64,000 nt of DNA, taken from the NCBI RefSeq assembly GCF_022637415.1, contig NZ_CP093340.1:2914001-2978000 (forward strand), given 5' to 3'. Positions 28,557 through 38,754 of this stretch are shown here, one piece after another. This DNA comes from Luteimonas sp. S4-F44. GTDB taxonomy: Bacteria; Pseudomonadota; Gammaproteobacteria; Xanthomonadales; Xanthomonadaceae. A program made the translations under genes and the position numbers. The notes beneath the pieces are model-generated. The model was given only the letters and a program-made list of their open reading frames with translations. It was not told the origin of the DNA and ran no database searches. Within the stretch, counting starts at the first letter, position 1, and each line of letters opens with the position of its first letter.

Positions 28557-29030
28557 ATGAGCACCGGACATTTCGCACCTCGGGGCGATCTGCCCGACGC
28601 CGATCTGCGCAGCGCGTCGGCCATCGACGCCGACGACGTCGCCGCCCTGCTCTCGGAGCTGGGCTATCCCTGCGGCGTGGACGAGGCGCGCGAGCGCATC
28701 CTGGCCATCACCGCCAATGATCGCCAGGCGCTGGTGGTCGCGCGCAGCGGCGGCCGCGTCTGCGGGCTGGTCGCACTGGACTTCATGTACTACCTGCCGC
28801 TGGGCACCACCACCTGCAGGATCACCGCGCTGGTGGTCACCGACACCGCGAAGGGCCAGGGCCTGGGCCGCCAGTTGCTGAAGGAAGCCGAGCGCCGCGC
28901 GCGCTTCGGCGGTGCAGCGCGGCTAGAACTGACCAGCGGCTCGCAGCGCACCGATGCGCATGCGTTCTACCGGGCCTGCGGCTTCTCCGACGGCACCTTG
29001 CGCTTCATCAAGCGGCTCGGCGACGCCTGA
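28557..29030 (+). CDS. GNAT family N-acetyltransferase
   Basis: The 157-residue protein has the GNAT fold. Strand-4/alpha-3 motif A appears as ITALVVTDTAKGQGLGRQLL (acetyl-CoA pyrophosphate loop QGLGRQ), and a C-terminal ELTSGSQRTDAHAFYRACGF is typical of protein or small-molecule acetyltransferases. The ATG at 28557 with GAGG upstream follows the clp stop by 5 bp, so it is cotranscribed with clp. The substrate is unknown. Confidence 0.9.
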   Translation: MSTGHFAPRGDLPDADLRSASAIDADDVAALLSELGYPCGVDEARERILAITANDRQALVVARSGGRVCGLVALDFMYYLPLGTTTCRITALVVTDTAKGQGLGRQLLKEAERRARFGGAARLELTSGSQRTDAHAFYRACGFSDGTLRFIKRLGDA

Positions 29031-29091
29031 TCGCCGACGGCGCGTCCTTCGCGCGCCGTATGCTGTGGCCGACCCTCGCAACGGACCGCAC

Positions 29092-29844
29092 ATGACGCTC
29101 GGCGACCAATTCCTGCTCTTTGTGCTGGTCGGCCTGGCCGCGCAGCTGATTGACGGCGCGCTGGGCATGGCCTTTGGCCTGGTGTCGTCCTCGGTGCTGC
29201 TAAGCATGGGCGTGCCGCCAGCGGCGGTGAGCGCCAGCGTGCACACCGCCGAGGTATTCACCACCGGCGCCTCGGGCGTGTCGCACCTGGCGATGCGCAA
29301 CGTCGACCGGCGGCTGTTCTTCCGCCTGGCGATCCCGGGCATGGTCGGCGGTGTACTCGGCGCCTATGTGCTGACCCGGTTGCCGGGCGACGTGGTGCGG
29401 CCGTTCATCTATGCCTACCTGCTGGTGCTCTCGGTGCTGATCCTGCTGCGCGCGGTGGGCCGGATGTTGCCCCGGCGCGAGGTGCAGCGGGTGCCGTTGC
29501 TCGGCTTCGTGGCCGGCCTGCTCGACGCCACCGGCGGCGGCGGCTGGGGTCCGGTCGCGACCTCGACACTGCTCGCGCGCGGCGGCACGGCGCGCACAAC
29601 CATCGGCACCGTCAATGCCGCCGAGTTCCTGGTCACGTTGTCGATCTCGGTCACGTTCTTCCTGACCATCGGCCTGCAGCACCTGGACGTGGTGCTGGGC
29701 CTGCTGGTCGGCGGCATGGTCGCCGCGCCGCTGGCGGCGCTGTTCGTGCGCCACGTCCGCGAGCGCTGGGTGCTGCTGGCGGTGGGCGTGCTGGTGATGG
29801 CGATCAGCCTCTACCAGATCGGCCGGTCGCTACTGCCCGGCTGA
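29092..29844 (+). CDS. TSUP (TauE/SafE) family membrane permease
   Basis: The 250-residue protein has about seven to eight hydrophobic helices. The repeat-family motifs are [21 protein letters not shown] near 18-38 and [20 protein letters not shown] in the second half, characteristic of putative sulfite/sulfonate or small-anion exporters. Its stop overlaps the 3' end of the convergent trpC fusion gene by 15 bp. A -10-like TATGCT lies about 35 bp upstream of the start. The substrate cannot be assigned, although nearby cysteine genes make sulfur compounds plausible. Confidence 0.88.
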   Translation: MTLGDQFLLFVLVGLAAQLIDGALGMAFGLVSSSVLLSMGVPPAAVSASVHTAEVFTTGASGVSHLAMRNVDRRLFFRLAIPGMVGGVLGAYVLTRLPGDVVRPFIYAYLLVLSVLILLRAVGRMLPRREVQRVPLLGFVAGLLDATGGGGWGPVATSTLLARGGTARTTIGTVNAAEFLVTLSISVTFFLTIGLQHLDVVLGLLVGGMVAAPLAALFVRHVRERWVLLAVGVLVMAISLYQIGRSLLPG

Positions 29845-31542
29845 GTCCGCCGGGGTGCCGGCGCGGTCGCGGCATCCCCAGTTGAGGATGGGCGTGCCGG
29901 CCGGCAACACGCGCCGGAACATCGCCACCGCGCCCGCCTTCGGGTTGACCACCACCGGGCGCGCCGCCGCCTTGAGCAGGGGCAGGTCCGCGCTCGAATC
30001 GGAATAGGCGATGTCGATGTCGCCATAGCCGCGCTCGCGCAGCATGCGCATCTTCTCCTCGGCGTGACAGTGGCGCGTGGCCACGACCGCGCCGAGTTTG
30101 GGGCCGACCGCGGTGCCGATCACCGGTACGGTCTCGTGGGCGACGAAGGCCAGGATCGCGCGCGCCAGTTGGGGCGGCGCACCGGTCGCCACGACCACGC
30201 GGTCGCCGGCCTCGCGGTGGCCGTGCAGCACGTCGAGTGCCGCCGGCAGCAGCCGCGGGCGGATCTGGTCGGCGTGACGGGCGACATAGAGATCGATCAG
30301 GCGATCCAGCGACCCGCGACTGTTCAAGCCCACGGTGCCGATCCAGGCATAACCGGAGATGCCGTAACGGCGGGTCGGCAGACAGGCGATCATCGGTCCG
30401 AGCAACGGCGTGGCCAGCAGCGCCAACGCCGTGCGCCAGGGGCTGCGGCGGATCAGCCAGCCGAACAGGTGGGTGCCCGAATCGCCGTCGTAGAGCGTGT
30501 GGTCGAAGTCGAAGACCACGGTGCGCGCCGCAGCGGCTGTCTCTGCATTGGTGGCAGGCTCGCCAGCCGTGGCGGCCGCTGGCGTCAGCAGCCCAGCCAG
30601 CGTCGGTGCGGCATTGTTGGCAGGCGCGTCCGCGGGCGAGGCCCGGGCCGGATCGCTGGCCTCGACGATCACCGCGGTCAGCGGCGCGCGTGGCGCGTCC
30701 GCTTCATCCGGCGCCTGCTGCGGCGGCGCGATGACCTCGGGCGCCGGCAAGGCAGATGAGAACAAGGCACTGAGCGCGGCGCCCGGGTCGGGCGCGCGCA
30801 TGAAGGCTTCGCCGACCAGGAAGGCGTCGATGCCCGCCGCGCGCATCCGCGCGACATCGTCGGGCGTATGAATGCCGCTCTCGGTGACCAGGCGCCGATC
30901 GCGCGGCACCGCGCCCTGCAGCGACAGCGTGGTATCGAGCGAGACCTCGAAGCTGCGCAGACTGCGGTTGTTGATGCCCAGCAGCGGCGACGGCACCTGC
31001 AGCGCGCGTTCGAGCTCGTCGATGTCGTGCACCTCGACCAGCACGTCGAGGTCCAGCGACATCGCCAGCCCGGCCAGCTCGACCAGCGCACGGTCGTCGA
31101 GCGCGGCGACGATCAGCAGGATGCAGTCGGCGCCAAGCGCGCGCGACTCGTGGACCTGCCAGGGGTCGACGATGAAATCCTTGCGCAGCACCGGCAGCGC
31201 GCAGGCGGCGCGCGCCTGCGCCAGGTAGTCGTCGGCGCCCTGGAAGAAGTCGATATCGGTCAGCACCGACAGGCAGGCCGCGCCGCCGGCCGCGTAGCTG
31301 CGGGCGATGTCGGCGGGGCGGAAGTCCGGGCGGATCACCCCCTTCGAGGGGCTGGCCTTCTTGACCTCGGCGATCACCGCCGCATCGCCTGCCGCGATCC
31401 TGGTCTCGATCGCCGCGGCGAACCCGCGGACCGGGCCGGCATCGGCCGCGCGCGCGGCGATCTCGGCCAGCGGGCAGGCCGCGCGGCGCGCGGCGACTTC
31501 TTCGTGTTTGCGCGCGACGATGCGCTGCAGGACGTCGTTCAA
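29830..31542 (-). CDS. trpC: TrpC (indole-3-glycerol-phosphate synthase) fused in frame to a HAD-IB phosphatase
   Basis: One uninterrupted reading frame of about 570 residues. Residues 1-262 are [64 protein letters not shown] and [14 protein letters not shown] carry the catalytic Lys/Glu/Asn residues. Residues about 265-341 are a Pro/Ala-rich linker. Residues 342-570 are a HAD phosphatase with [12 protein letters not shown] (nucleophile D345), ATGAPP and [10 protein letters not shown], resembling PgpC/serine-phosphatase-like enzymes with a hydrophobic cap. There is no stop between them. The start appears to be TTG at 31542 with no clear ribosome-binding site. The HAD part could also be translated alone from GTG 30519. 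Confidence 0.85.
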   Translation of the reverse strand: MNDVLQRIVARKHEEVAARRAACPLAEIAARAADAGPVRGFAAAIETRIAAGDAAVIAEVKKASPSKGVIRPDFRPADIARSYAAGGAACLSVLTDIDFFQGADDYLAQARAACALPVLRKDFIVDPWQVHESRALGADCILLIVAALDDRALVELAGLAMSLDLDVLVEVHDIDELERALQVPSPLLGINNRSLRSFEVSLDTTLSLQGAVPRDRRLVTESGIHTPDDVARMRAAGIDAFLVGEAFMRAPDPGAALSALFSSALPAPEVIAPPQQAPDEADAPRAPLTAVIVEASDPARASPADAPANNAAPTLAGLLTPAAATAGEPATNAETAAAARTVVFDFDHTLYDGDSGTHLFGWLIRRSPWRTALALLATPLLGPMIACLPTRRYGISGYAWIGTVGLNSRGSLDRLIDLYVARHADQIRPRLLPAALDVLHGHREAGDRVVVATGAPPQLARAILAFVAHETVPVIGTAVGPKLGAVVATRHCHAEEKMRMLRERGYGDIDIAYSDSSADLPLLKAAARPVVVNPKAGAVAMFRRVLPAGTPILNWGCRDRAGTPADSAGQ

Positions 31543-31621
31543 GATCGTAGAACCGCGGCGGACGGACAGGGCCGCCCAAGATACCGCAGGTGACGCCGCC
31601 CCCGCCGGGCGCCGGGCTCGA

Positions 31622-32659
31622 TCAATGGACCCGGCCGTTGGTCGCTGCCACGAAGGCGTCGAGCCGCGCGCGCGCGCGGCCGTCGGCGATCGCCTTGCGC
31701 GCGCGCGCGACGCCATCGGCGATCGAGTCGGCCACGTCGGCGACATACAGCGCCGCGCCGGCATTGAGGCAGACGATGTCGCGCGCCAGTCCCGGCGTGT
31801 CGTCCAGTGCGGCCAGCAGCAGCGCCTTCGATTCGGCCGCGTCGGCGACACGCAGGTTGCGGCTGGCCGCCATCGCGATACCGAAGTCCTCGGGATGGAT
31901 CTCGTACTCGTGCACCTGCCCGTCGCGCAGCTCGCCCACCAGGGTGCCGGCGCCCAGCGAGATCTCATCCATGCCGTCGCGGCCCCAGACCACCAGCGCG
32001 CGTTCGGCGCCCAGTTCCCGCAGCACGCGGACCTGGATGCCGACCAGGTCGGGATGGAACACCCCCATCAGGATGTTCGGCGCGCTGGCCGGATTGGTCA
32101 GCGGACCGAGGATGTTGAAAATCGTGCGCACGCCCATCTCGCGTCGCACCGGGGCGACGACCTGCATCGCCGGGTGGTGCACCGGCGCGAACATGAAACC
32201 GATGCCGGTGCGCGCGATGCAGTTGGCGACCGCGTCGGGCTGCAGGTCGATGCGCGCGCCCAGCGCCTCGAGCACGTCGGCGCTGCCGGATTTCGACGAC
32301 ACGCTGCGGTTGCCGTGCTTGGCGACCTTGGCACCGGCCGCGGCGACCACGAACATGCTCGCCGTGGAGATGTTGAACGTATGCGCACCGTCGCCGCCGG
32401 TGCCGACGATGTCGACCAGTTGCACGCGGTCGTCCTCGGCAACCGGTACTGGCAGTGCGAACTCGCGCATGACCTGCGCCGCGCCCGCGATCTCGTCGAC
32501 GGTCTCCTTCTTGACCCGCAGCCCCGAGAGGATCGCCGCCGTCATCAGCGGCGAGACCTCGCCGCGCATGATCTGGCGCATCAGCTCGACCATCTCGTCG
32601 CGGAAGATCTCGCGGTGCTCGATCGTGCGTTGCAGGGCTTCGTGGGGGGTGATGGGCAT
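31622..32659 (-). CDS. trpD: Anthranilate phosphoribosyltransferase
   Basis: The 345-residue enzyme joins anthranilate to PRPP in the second committed step of tryptophan synthesis. The PRPP site is [18 protein letters not shown], and [21 protein letters not shown] and [14 protein letters not shown] follow. The ATG at 32659 (MPITPHEAL) was chosen over an in-frame start at 32752, which lies in the trpG spacer. trpC begins 79 bp downstream. Confidence 0.97.
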   Translation of the reverse strand: MPITPHEALQRTIEHREIFRDEMVELMRQIMRGEVSPLMTAAILSGLRVKKETVDEIAGAAQVMREFALPVPVAEDDRVQLVDIVGTGGDGAHTFNISTASMFVVAAAGAKVAKHGNRSVSSKSGSADVLEALGARIDLQPDAVANCIARTGIGFMFAPVHHPAMQVVAPVRREMGVRTIFNILGPLTNPASAPNILMGVFHPDLVGIQVRVLRELGAERALVVWGRDGMDEISLGAGTLVGELRDGQVHEYEIHPEDFGIAMAASRNLRVADAAESKALLLAALDDTPGLARDIVCLNAGAALYVADVADSIADGVARARKAIADGRARARLDAFVAATNGRVH

Positions 32660-32768
32660 CGCGACGTGGACTCCTGGCGCAGGCTGACGCTGCAGATTGT
32701 CGCCGATCCCTGCGCCGGGCCCCGAGATCGGATGGCGCGTCGGAATCAGCACTCCTCCGGCGCCCCGC

Positions 32769-33347
32769 TCAGCGCGCCAGGAAGTTCTTCAGCAGGGCAT
32801 GGCCGTGTTCGGTGAGGATCGACTCGGGGTGGAACTGCACGCCCTCGACCGGATGCGTGCGATGGCGCAGGCCCATGATCTCCTCCACCGTGCCGTCGTC
32901 GTGCTCGGTCCAGGCGGTGACCTCCAGGCACTCGGGCAGCGATGCGCGCTCGACGACCAGGGAGTGGTAGCGCGTGGCATCGAAGCCATCGGGCAGCCCG
33001 GCGAACACACCGCGGCCTTCGTGTCGGATCGGCGAGGTCTTGCCGTGCATGATCCGGCCAGCGCGGACCACCCGGCCGCCGTAGGCCTGGCCGAGCGCCT
33101 GATGACCCAGGCACACGCCCAGGATCGGCACCGTCGCGCCGAGGCGCTCGATCACCGCCAGCGACACGCCCGCCTCGTTCGGCGTGCACGGACCGGGCGA
33201 GATCACGATCCGCTCGGGCGCGAGTCGCTCGATCTGCTCGACCGTCAATGCATCGTTGCGCTCCACCCGGACTTCGGCGCCGAGCGCCTGCAGGTACTGC
33301 ACGAGGTTCCAGGTGAAGCTGTCGTAGTTGTCGAGCATCAACAGCAT
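32769..33347 (-). CDS. trpG: Anthranilate synthase component II (glutamine amidotransferase)
   Basis: The 192-residue class I amidotransferase supplies ammonia to TrpE. The triad is visible: Cys in [18 protein letters not shown] and His/Glu in [34 protein letters not shown] is the canonical start. It could also serve p-aminobenzoate synthase. Three bases separate it from the preceding SIMPL-domain gene. Confidence 0.97.
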   Translation of the reverse strand: MLLMLDNYDSFTWNLVQYLQALGAEVRVERNDALTVEQIERLAPERIVISPGPCTPNEAGVSLAVIERLGATVPILGVCLGHQALGQAYGGRVVRAGRIMHGKTSPIRHEGRGVFAGLPDGFDATRYHSLVVERASLPECLEVTAWTEHDDGTVEEIMGLRHRTHPVEGVQFHPESILTEHGHALLKNFLAR

Positions 33348-33350
33348 GGG

Positions 33351-34130
33351 TCAGTCCGCGAGCAGGAAGATGGCGTACAGGTGTTCGGCGATCGTGACGG
33401 TGCCGACCGCGAGGCTTTCGGGGGTGATACGGCTGCCGGTGACCTGGACGCGCTCAAATACGGCAGCGGGACTCGCCGCAGGCGGCGGAGGTGTGCCGCC
33501 GCGCGTCGACGGCCATTGGCCGGCCTGGATGCCGTAAGCGAAGCTCGGGGCCACGTCGGACACGCTGTACAGGGAACCGAGACGCGCGCCGTAGCTCGTC
33601 GCCAACAGCGCCGCGGTCTCGCGGGTTCGGCGCATGGCCTCGGCCTTAAGCTCACCGCGCAGCGCGGCTTCACCGGAGAACGTCGGCTCGATACCGCCCA
33701 ATTGCACGTCTTCACCGGCAGGCAGCTTCGCGAGAAACGCGCGCGTATCCTCGGCGTTTGGAAACGTCACCCGCAATACGCGTGTCGCGCGGATACCGCG
33801 ATATACACGCCTTTGCGATTCGTAGTCGTGCTCGGGCTGCACCGAGAACGTGCTGGCGTCGATCGATTCGGCGATCGCCCCGCCCGATTTCAGCACGGTC
33901 AGCAGGGCGCCCAGATTCGCCTGCACACGCTCGCGCGCGACTTCGGGCTGCATGTCCAGTGCACTGAGCGTGATCGAGACCGTGAAACGGTCCGGCACCA
34001 CGTCCCGGGTCGCATCCCCCTTGACCAGCAGGTGCGGCAGCGACGGCAGTGCGTTGACCTGCGCCGTCGCCAACGGCGCGCACAACGCCAACAGCAGAGC
34101 CGCACATCCGCTTCCCCAAGCCCTTGTCAT
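33351..34130 (-). CDS. Exported SIMPL-domain (DUF541) protein inside the trp operon
   Basis: The 259-residue protein has a signal peptide (about 1-23, LLALCAPLATAQ) and a SIMPL domain: LLVKGDATRDVVPDRFTVSITL near 33-54 and EAALRGELKAEAMRRTRETAALLA near 150-172. SIMPL proteins are periplasmic or outer-membrane-associated and of unclear role. A strong AAGGAGACGACC precedes the ATG at 34130. It lies between trpE (41 bp away) and trpG (3 bp), on the same strand, so is expected to be transcribed with them although no tryptophan role is known. Confidence 0.93.
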   Translation of the reverse strand: MTRAWGSGCAALLLALCAPLATAQVNALPSLPHLLVKGDATRDVVPDRFTVSITLSALDMQPEVARERVQANLGALLTVLKSGGAIAESIDASTFSVQPEHDYESQRRVYRGIRATRVLRVTFPNAEDTRAFLAKLPAGEDVQLGGIEPTFSGEAALRGELKAEAMRRTRETAALLATSYGARLGSLYSVSDVAPSFAYGIQAGQWPSTRGGTPPPPAASPAAVFERVQVTGSRITPESLAVGTVTIAEHLYAIFLLAD

Positions 34131-34171
34131 GGTCGTCTCCTTAGATCCTCGTCGGAAACCCGCTAAGCGGG

Positions 34172-35656
34172 TCACAGCCCCTTCGCCGCCTGCGCCACCG
34201 CGCGGAACAACGCGCGGCCCTTGTTCATCGTCTCGGCCCATTCCATGTCAGGGTCGGAGTCGTACACGATGCCCGCCCCCGCCTGCACGTACAGACGACC
34301 GTCCTGGATCACCGCGGTACGGATCGCGATCGCGGTGTCGGCATCGCCGTGCCAGCCGATGTAGCCGACCGCGCCCGAGTAGACGTTGCGCTTGACCGGT
34401 TCGAGGCTGCGGACGATCTCCAGCGCGCGCACCTTCGGCGCGCCGCTGACCGTGCCGGCCGGAAACGTCGCGCGCAGCACGTCGGCGTAGCTCAGCCCGG
34501 CCTTCAGTCGACCGGTGACCTCGCTGACGATATGCATGACGTGGCTGTAGCGCTCGATGACGAAGCGCTCTCCGACCTCGACCGTGCCCGGTGCCGAGAC
34601 GTGCCCGACGTCGTTGCGGCCCAGGTCGATCAGCATCAGGTGCTCGGCGCGCTCCTTGGGGTCGGCAAGCAGTTCGGCCTCCAGCGCCTGGTCCTGCGCC
34701 GGGGTCGCCCCGCGCGGGCGCGTCCCGGCGATCGGGCGCACGGTGACCGCATCGCCCTGCAGGCGCACCAGGATCTCCGGCGACGAGCCCACGACCTGGG
34801 TCCCGCCGACATCGAGGAAGTACATATACGGCGATGGGTTGAGCGCGCGCAGCGCTCGGTAGACGTCCACCGGGCGTGCCTGGAACGGCACCGACATGCG
34901 TTGCGACAGCACGACCTGGAAGGCGTCGCCGGCGGCGATGTAATCCTTGACCCGGGCCACCGCGTCGATGAAGCCCTCGCGGGTGAAGCCGGACACGAAG
35001 TCCGACTCGTCCAACGCCGCCGGCTGCAGGGTTTCTGGATACCCCGCCCCGCCCTGGCGCAGCCGGTGGCTGAGCGCGTCGAGCCGACGGTTGGCGCGCG
35101 CCCAGGCCTGGGGCTCGCGCGGGTCGGCATGCACGATCAGGTACAACCGGCCCTTGAGGTTGTCGAACACCGCGACCTCGGTGCTGAGCATCAGCAGGAT
35201 GTCGGGCGTGCCCAGTTCGTCACGCACATCGGCGCGCGCCGCATCGCGCAGGCGCGGCTCGATGTACTCGATGCATTCGAAGCCGAACCAGCCGACCAGG
35301 CCGCCGGCGAAGCCCGGCAGGCCGTCGACCCGCGGGACCGAGTGCGCGGCGCGCAGACGCTCGACCTCGGCGAACGGATCGGCGACCTCCCGCGTCTCGA
35401 TTGTCTCGCCGTGCTCGCGAACAGTCAGCGTATGGCCGTGGAAGGCGTATACCCGTTCGGCCGGTAGTCCGATGATCGAATGTCGACCGAAGCGCTCGCC
35501 GCCCTCGACCGATTCGAACAGGTAGGTGTGTGGACCGTCGGCCAGTTTGAGGTAGACCGACAGCGGCGTGTCGAGGTCGGACAGCACCTCGCGCACCACC
35601 GGAATGCGTGTGTGGCCGTCAGCGGCGTACTGCTGGAACTGGGACTGCGAGATCAC
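34172..35656 (-). CDS. trpE: Anthranilate synthase component I
   Basis: The 494-residue enzyme converts chorismate to anthranilate. The chorismate-binding C-terminal half has SQRMSVPF, NPSPYMYFLDVGGTQVVGSS, PIAGTRPRG, HLMLIDLGRNDVG, FPAGTVSGAPKVRALEII-like and QAGAGIVYDSDPDMEW. The start is GTG 35656 (MISQSQFQQY) with AGGAAA upstream; longer in-frame starts lie in non-conserved sequence. No leader peptide or attenuator was identified in the 112 bp before it. Confidence 0.96.
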   Translation of the reverse strand: MISQSQFQQYAADGHTRIPVVREVLSDLDTPLSVYLKLADGPHTYLFESVEGGERFGRHSIIGLPAERVYAFHGHTLTVREHGETIETREVADPFAEVERLRAAHSVPRVDGLPGFAGGLVGWFGFECIEYIEPRLRDAARADVRDELGTPDILLMLSTEVAVFDNLKGRLYLIVHADPREPQAWARANRRLDALSHRLRQGGAGYPETLQPAALDESDFVSGFTREGFIDAVARVKDYIAAGDAFQVVLSQRMSVPFQARPVDVYRALRALNPSPYMYFLDVGGTQVVGSSPEILVRLQGDAVTVRPIAGTRPRGATPAQDQALEAELLADPKERAEHLMLIDLGRNDVGHVSAPGTVEVGERFVIERYSHVMHIVSEVTGRLKAGLSYADVLRATFPAGTVSGAPKVRALEIVRSLEPVKRNVYSGAVGYIGWHGDADTAIAIRTAVIQDGRLYVQAGAGIVYDSDPDMEWAETMNKGRALFRAVAQAAKGL

Positions 35657-35768
35657 GCGGCATTTCCTCGGGCAACGGGCGGGCGGACACGGCGGCAGAA
35701 CGCCGCCATCGCCGGTCGATGCCGAGGATCCACAGGTGCGGGGCAGCGGGAACGCGCATCCCGCTACT

Positions 35769-36728
35769 CTAGCGAGTCGCTCCCGTCGACGCGACTGTCC
35801 CGGCGCCGCGCAACGGGCAGTCCTCGGGCAAGTGCATGCGGATCCGGCCGGCGACGCATTCGACCGCGAAGCGCCGCGAGGCATGCGGTTCGCCATCGAG
35901 GTTGAGCGTGAGCGGCGCGTCCGCTTCGACGACCAGCCGCGGCAGCCGGCGACGGACCGCCACCTGATCGAGCGCGGCGACCTTGCCCTCGACCAGCGCG
36001 GTGCGCAGCGTCGTGACGACTTCGCCCTCGAGTTCGGGCACGATCGTCAGATCGATCATGCCGTCGTCGATCCAGGCATCGGGACACAGCGCCTGCCCGC
36101 CGCCGGCCTGACGGCCGTTGCCGATGCCCAGCGCGACCAACCCGCCAGCCCAGACGAACTCGGGACCGTGCACGCGCACCTGGATCGGCTCGATCCGGCC
36201 CATCCGCGACAGCCCGGTCACGAAGTAGGCCAACCCGCCGAGCACGCGCTTGAGGGCGTCGCGCGTCTCCACCGTCACCTGGGTGCCGAAGCCCCCCGAG
36301 GCCAGATTCGCGCACCACAGCACGGCGTCGTCGGCAGCCACGCGCAGCACGTCGACCGGGTGCGGGGGCTGCTCGGCGACCAGGGCGAGGGCGTCGTGCG
36401 GGACGATGGGAAGTTGCGCCGCGGTCGCGAAGTCGTTGGCGGTGCCCAGCGGCAATACGCCCAGCGACGGCAGCGCATCGGCCGCTTCCGGGCGCGCGGC
36501 GAGCGCGGAAACCACCGCATTGACCGTGCCATCGCCGCCGCCGGCGATCAGCGTCTGGACGCCGTCGGCCAACGCTTCGTCGACGAAGCGCGCGGCGTCG
36601 CCCGCCTCCCAGGTCACCCGGACCGCCAGCGCGACGCCGCGACCGCGCATCGCCGCGACCGCCTCGCGCACCGCCTCCACCCCCGCCGATTTGCCGTTGA
36701 GGATCAGACACCAGGACGGAGCAGGCAT
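35769..36728 (-). CDS. YegS/DAG-kinase-like lipid kinase
   Basis: The 319-residue diacylglycerol kinase catalytic-domain protein has LNGKSAG near residue 10, the nucleotide loop [15 protein letters not shown] near 62-76, [10 protein letters not shown] near 93-102 and ASGGFGT. These fit YegS, which phosphorylates lipids such as phosphatidylglycerol or diacylglycerol. It is the gene upstream of trpE, 112 bp away on the same strand. The substrate is uncertain. Confidence 0.9.
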   Translation of the reverse strand: MPAPSWCLILNGKSAGVEAVREAVAAMRGRGVALAVRVTWEAGDAARFVDEALADGVQTLIAGGGDGTVNAVVSALAARPEAADALPSLGVLPLGTANDFATAAQLPIVPHDALALVAEQPPHPVDVLRVAADDAVLWCANLASGGFGTQVTVETRDALKRVLGGLAYFVTGLSRMGRIEPIQVRVHGPEFVWAGGLVALGIGNGRQAGGGQALCPDAWIDDGMIDLTIVPELEGEVVTTLRTALVEGKVAALDQVAVRRRLPRLVVEADAPLTLNLDGEPHASRRFAVECVAGRIRMHLPEDCPLRGAGTVASTGATR

Positions 36729-36880
36729 GGGGTACGGGACGAGGGAGAGGGAGAGGGGGCGCAGCGTAGCGGAGTGCGCGGCGCGCGCTGTTAAACGCCC
36801 CTCACGCTGTCCGCTCGCGCGCCGTCATGACGCTGTCATTGAACGCCCGGAGCATGGGAGGCCATAGCAGGGACGACGGG

Positions 36881-36936
36881 CGGAGGCAGGATCAGCCTCC
36901 AATCTTCCGGAAGGCCGCATCGCGAGATGCGGCCTT
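36881..36936. terminator. Tandem hairpins downstream of rraA
   Basis: GGAGGC/GCCTCC near 36881-36900 and AAGGCCGCATC/GATGCGGCCTT at 36911-36936 form two stems in the 236-bp gap between rraA and yegS. They lie 3' of the rpe-rraA operon, so a terminator is the simplest reading, although the T-richness is on the plus-strand side. Confidence 0.5.
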
Positions 36937-36964
36937 CTTCTGTGGTGACGGCGATGAACCGCGC

Positions 36965-37450
36965 CTACAGCAGCGGCTGCGCGGCGACGATCACGCCATC
37001 GGCGTCCGCGGCGAGCCACTCACCCGCCAGAAGGGTCACGCCACCAAAGGTCACCGGCACATCGCGCAGGCCCTGATTCTGGCGGTCGGTCTTCAGCGGC
37101 ACGGTCCCCAGCGCCTTGACGCCGAGGTCCATGCCGGCGATCACCGCGCTGTCGCGGATCGCGCCATGCACGATCACGCCGGCCCAGCCGTTGGCGACCG
37201 CCTGCGCGGCCAGCAGGTCGCCGAGCATCGAGCGGCGGGTCGAACCGCCGCCGTCGATCACCAACACGCGCCCCTCGCCCGGTTCGGCGACCGCCTCTTT
37301 CACCCGCGAGTTGTCTTCCAGCGCGCGCACCGTGCTGATGCGGCCTGCGAACGCGCGGCGCCCACCGAAATCCCGCAGCGGGAGATCGAGCACGCGCACC
37401 GCGTCGGGGTGCGCGTCACACAGGTCGCAGGTGGAGATCACGTCGCTCAC
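36965..37450 (-). CDS. rraA: RraA family protein
   Basis: The 161-residue protein of the RraA/HMG aldolase-like family has [34 protein letters not shown] and the typical C-terminal DADGVIV. E. coli RraA inhibits RNase E, whereas other members are 4-hydroxy-4-methyl-2-oxoglutarate aldolases; the sequence length favours the RraA type. The start is GTG at 37450, overlapping the rpe stop (GTGA), so it is coupled to rpe. Confidence 0.92.
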   Translation of the reverse strand: MSDVISTCDLCDAHPDAVRVLDLPLRDFGGRRAFAGRISTVRALEDNSRVKEAVAEPGEGRVLVIDGGGSTRRSMLGDLLAAQAVANGWAGVIVHGAIRDSAVIAGMDLGVKALGTVPLKTDRQNQGLRDVPVTFGGVTLLAGEWLAADADGVIVAAQPLL

Positions 37451-38130
37451 GCGCGCACCGTAGTCGCGCGTGCGATCTGCGCGCGCATCGCCTCGACCAC
37501 CGCGCGGTAGTCGGATTGGCCGAAGATCGCCGAGCCGGCGACGAAGGTGTCGGCACCGGCCGCAGCGATCTGGCCGATGTTGTCGGGCTTGACGCCGCCG
37601 TCGATCTCCAGCCGGATCGGCTTGCCGGTGGCATCGATGCGCTTGCGCACGCGGCGCAGCTTGTCGAGCGTCGAGGGGATGAACGCCTGGCCGCCGAAAC
37701 CCGGATTGACCGACATCAGCAGCACCATGTCCAGGTCCTCAAGCACGTAGTCGAGCACCTCGACCGGCGTCGCCGGATTCAACACCAGGCCGGCCTGGCA
37801 GCCCTCGGCGCGGATCAGTTGGATCGTGCGGTGCACATGGCGGCTGGCCTCGGGATGGAAGCTGATCAGCGTCGCGCCGGCGCGGGCGAAGTCCGGCACG
37901 ATGCGGTCGACCGGCTCGACCATCAGGTGTACGTCGATCGGCGCGGTCACGCCGTGCTTACGCAGCGCCTCGCACACCAGCGGCCCGATCGTCAGATTCG
38001 GCACGTAATGGTTGTCCATCACGTCAAAGTGCACCCAGTCGGCACCGGCAGCGAGCACGGCGTCGACCTCCTCGCCGAGTCGGGCGAAGTTGGCGGACAG
38101 GATCGAGGGCGCGATGACGGCGGGCTGCAT
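37447..38130 (-). CDS. rpe: Ribulose-phosphate 3-epimerase
   Basis: The 227-residue TIM-barrel enzyme interconverts ribulose-5-P and xylulose-5-P. Metal-binding and catalytic segments are [56 protein letters not shown] and [11 protein letters not shown]. The ATG at 38130 has GGAG upstream. It heads a small operon with rraA. Confidence 0.97.
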   Translation of the reverse strand: MQPAVIAPSILSANFARLGEEVDAVLAAGADWVHFDVMDNHYVPNLTIGPLVCEALRKHGVTAPIDVHLMVEPVDRIVPDFARAGATLISFHPEASRHVHRTIQLIRAEGCQAGLVLNPATPVEVLDYVLEDLDMVLLMSVNPGFGGQAFIPSTLDKLRRVRKRIDATGKPIRLEIDGGVKPDNIGQIAAAGADTFVAGSAIFGQSDYRAVVEAMRAQIARATTVRA

Positions 38131-38296
38131 GGATGGCTCCGGGGCGGCGGGAGGACGCGGCGGGGGCCGCAAGCCGCCATTCTACGCGGCGGCGCACGCC
38201 CGACTGCTCGCCGGGCACCGGCGTCCGGACTCGAGGGCCGCGCCTAAGGACGGCGCGGTCGCTGCGCTCACCGACGCTGCGCGTGCGCCGCGCGCC

Positions 38297-38641
38297 TCAG
38301 CGCCGGGGGCGCTTGCGACCGTCGCGGCCGCGGCGCAGCCGGTCGTAGGCGGCATTGAGCTCAGCGGCACGCGACTCGGCCTGGGCGCGCAACTCCGGCG
38401 CCGCGCCGGCCACGCGATCGGGATGGTACTGCGAGATCAGCCGGCGATAGGCCTGATCGATCTCAGTCTGGGTCGCGTCCGGGGACAGGCCGAACACCCC
38501 ATAGTCCTTCTGCTGGCGCGGCGCCAGCCAGCCCGCATCGAACGCATGCCCGATCACCAGCCCGATCACGCCGCCCGCCGGGTGGCGCAGCAGCAGCCAT
38601 CCGGCGATGAAGCCCAGCAGTTTTCCGTACCAGCGTTGCAT
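38297..38641 (-). CDS. Membrane-anchored J-domain protein (short DjlA-like)
   Basis: The 114-residue protein has an N-terminal membrane segment with the DjlA-type GVIGLVIGHAFDAG pattern near 24-37. A J domain (about 46-105) follows, with the Hsp70-stimulating HPD motif in LISQYHPDRVAG. The TerB domain that separates these two parts in DjlA is missing. It probably recruits DnaK to the inner membrane. The ATG at 38641 (MQRWYGK) was chosen because it begins at the membrane helix. Confidence 0.87.
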   Translation of the reverse strand: MQRWYGKLLGFIAGWLLLRHPAGGVIGLVIGHAFDAGWLAPRQQKDYGVFGLSPDATQTEIDQAYRRLISQYHPDRVAGAAPELRAQAESRAAELNAAYDRLRRGRDGRKRPRR

Positions 38642-38754
38642 GGCCGGCAGTGTAGCGGTTCGCCGCCGCGCGGGCGGTTGCGAGCCCCTCCTGCACCGCG
38701 ACCGCGTTCGCACTACACTTGCCGACCGTTTTGCGACGCAACCCGGACCACCCT

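Noticed and set aside
30519..31542. trpC and the HAD gene as two separate adjacent genes
   Set aside because: No stop codon separates them in the given sequence, so a fusion is the direct reading. Internal initiation remains possible.
36881..36936. Paired hairpins between rraA and yegS as a small RNA
   Set aside because: No promoter-like sequence upstream; a terminator explains the stems more simply.
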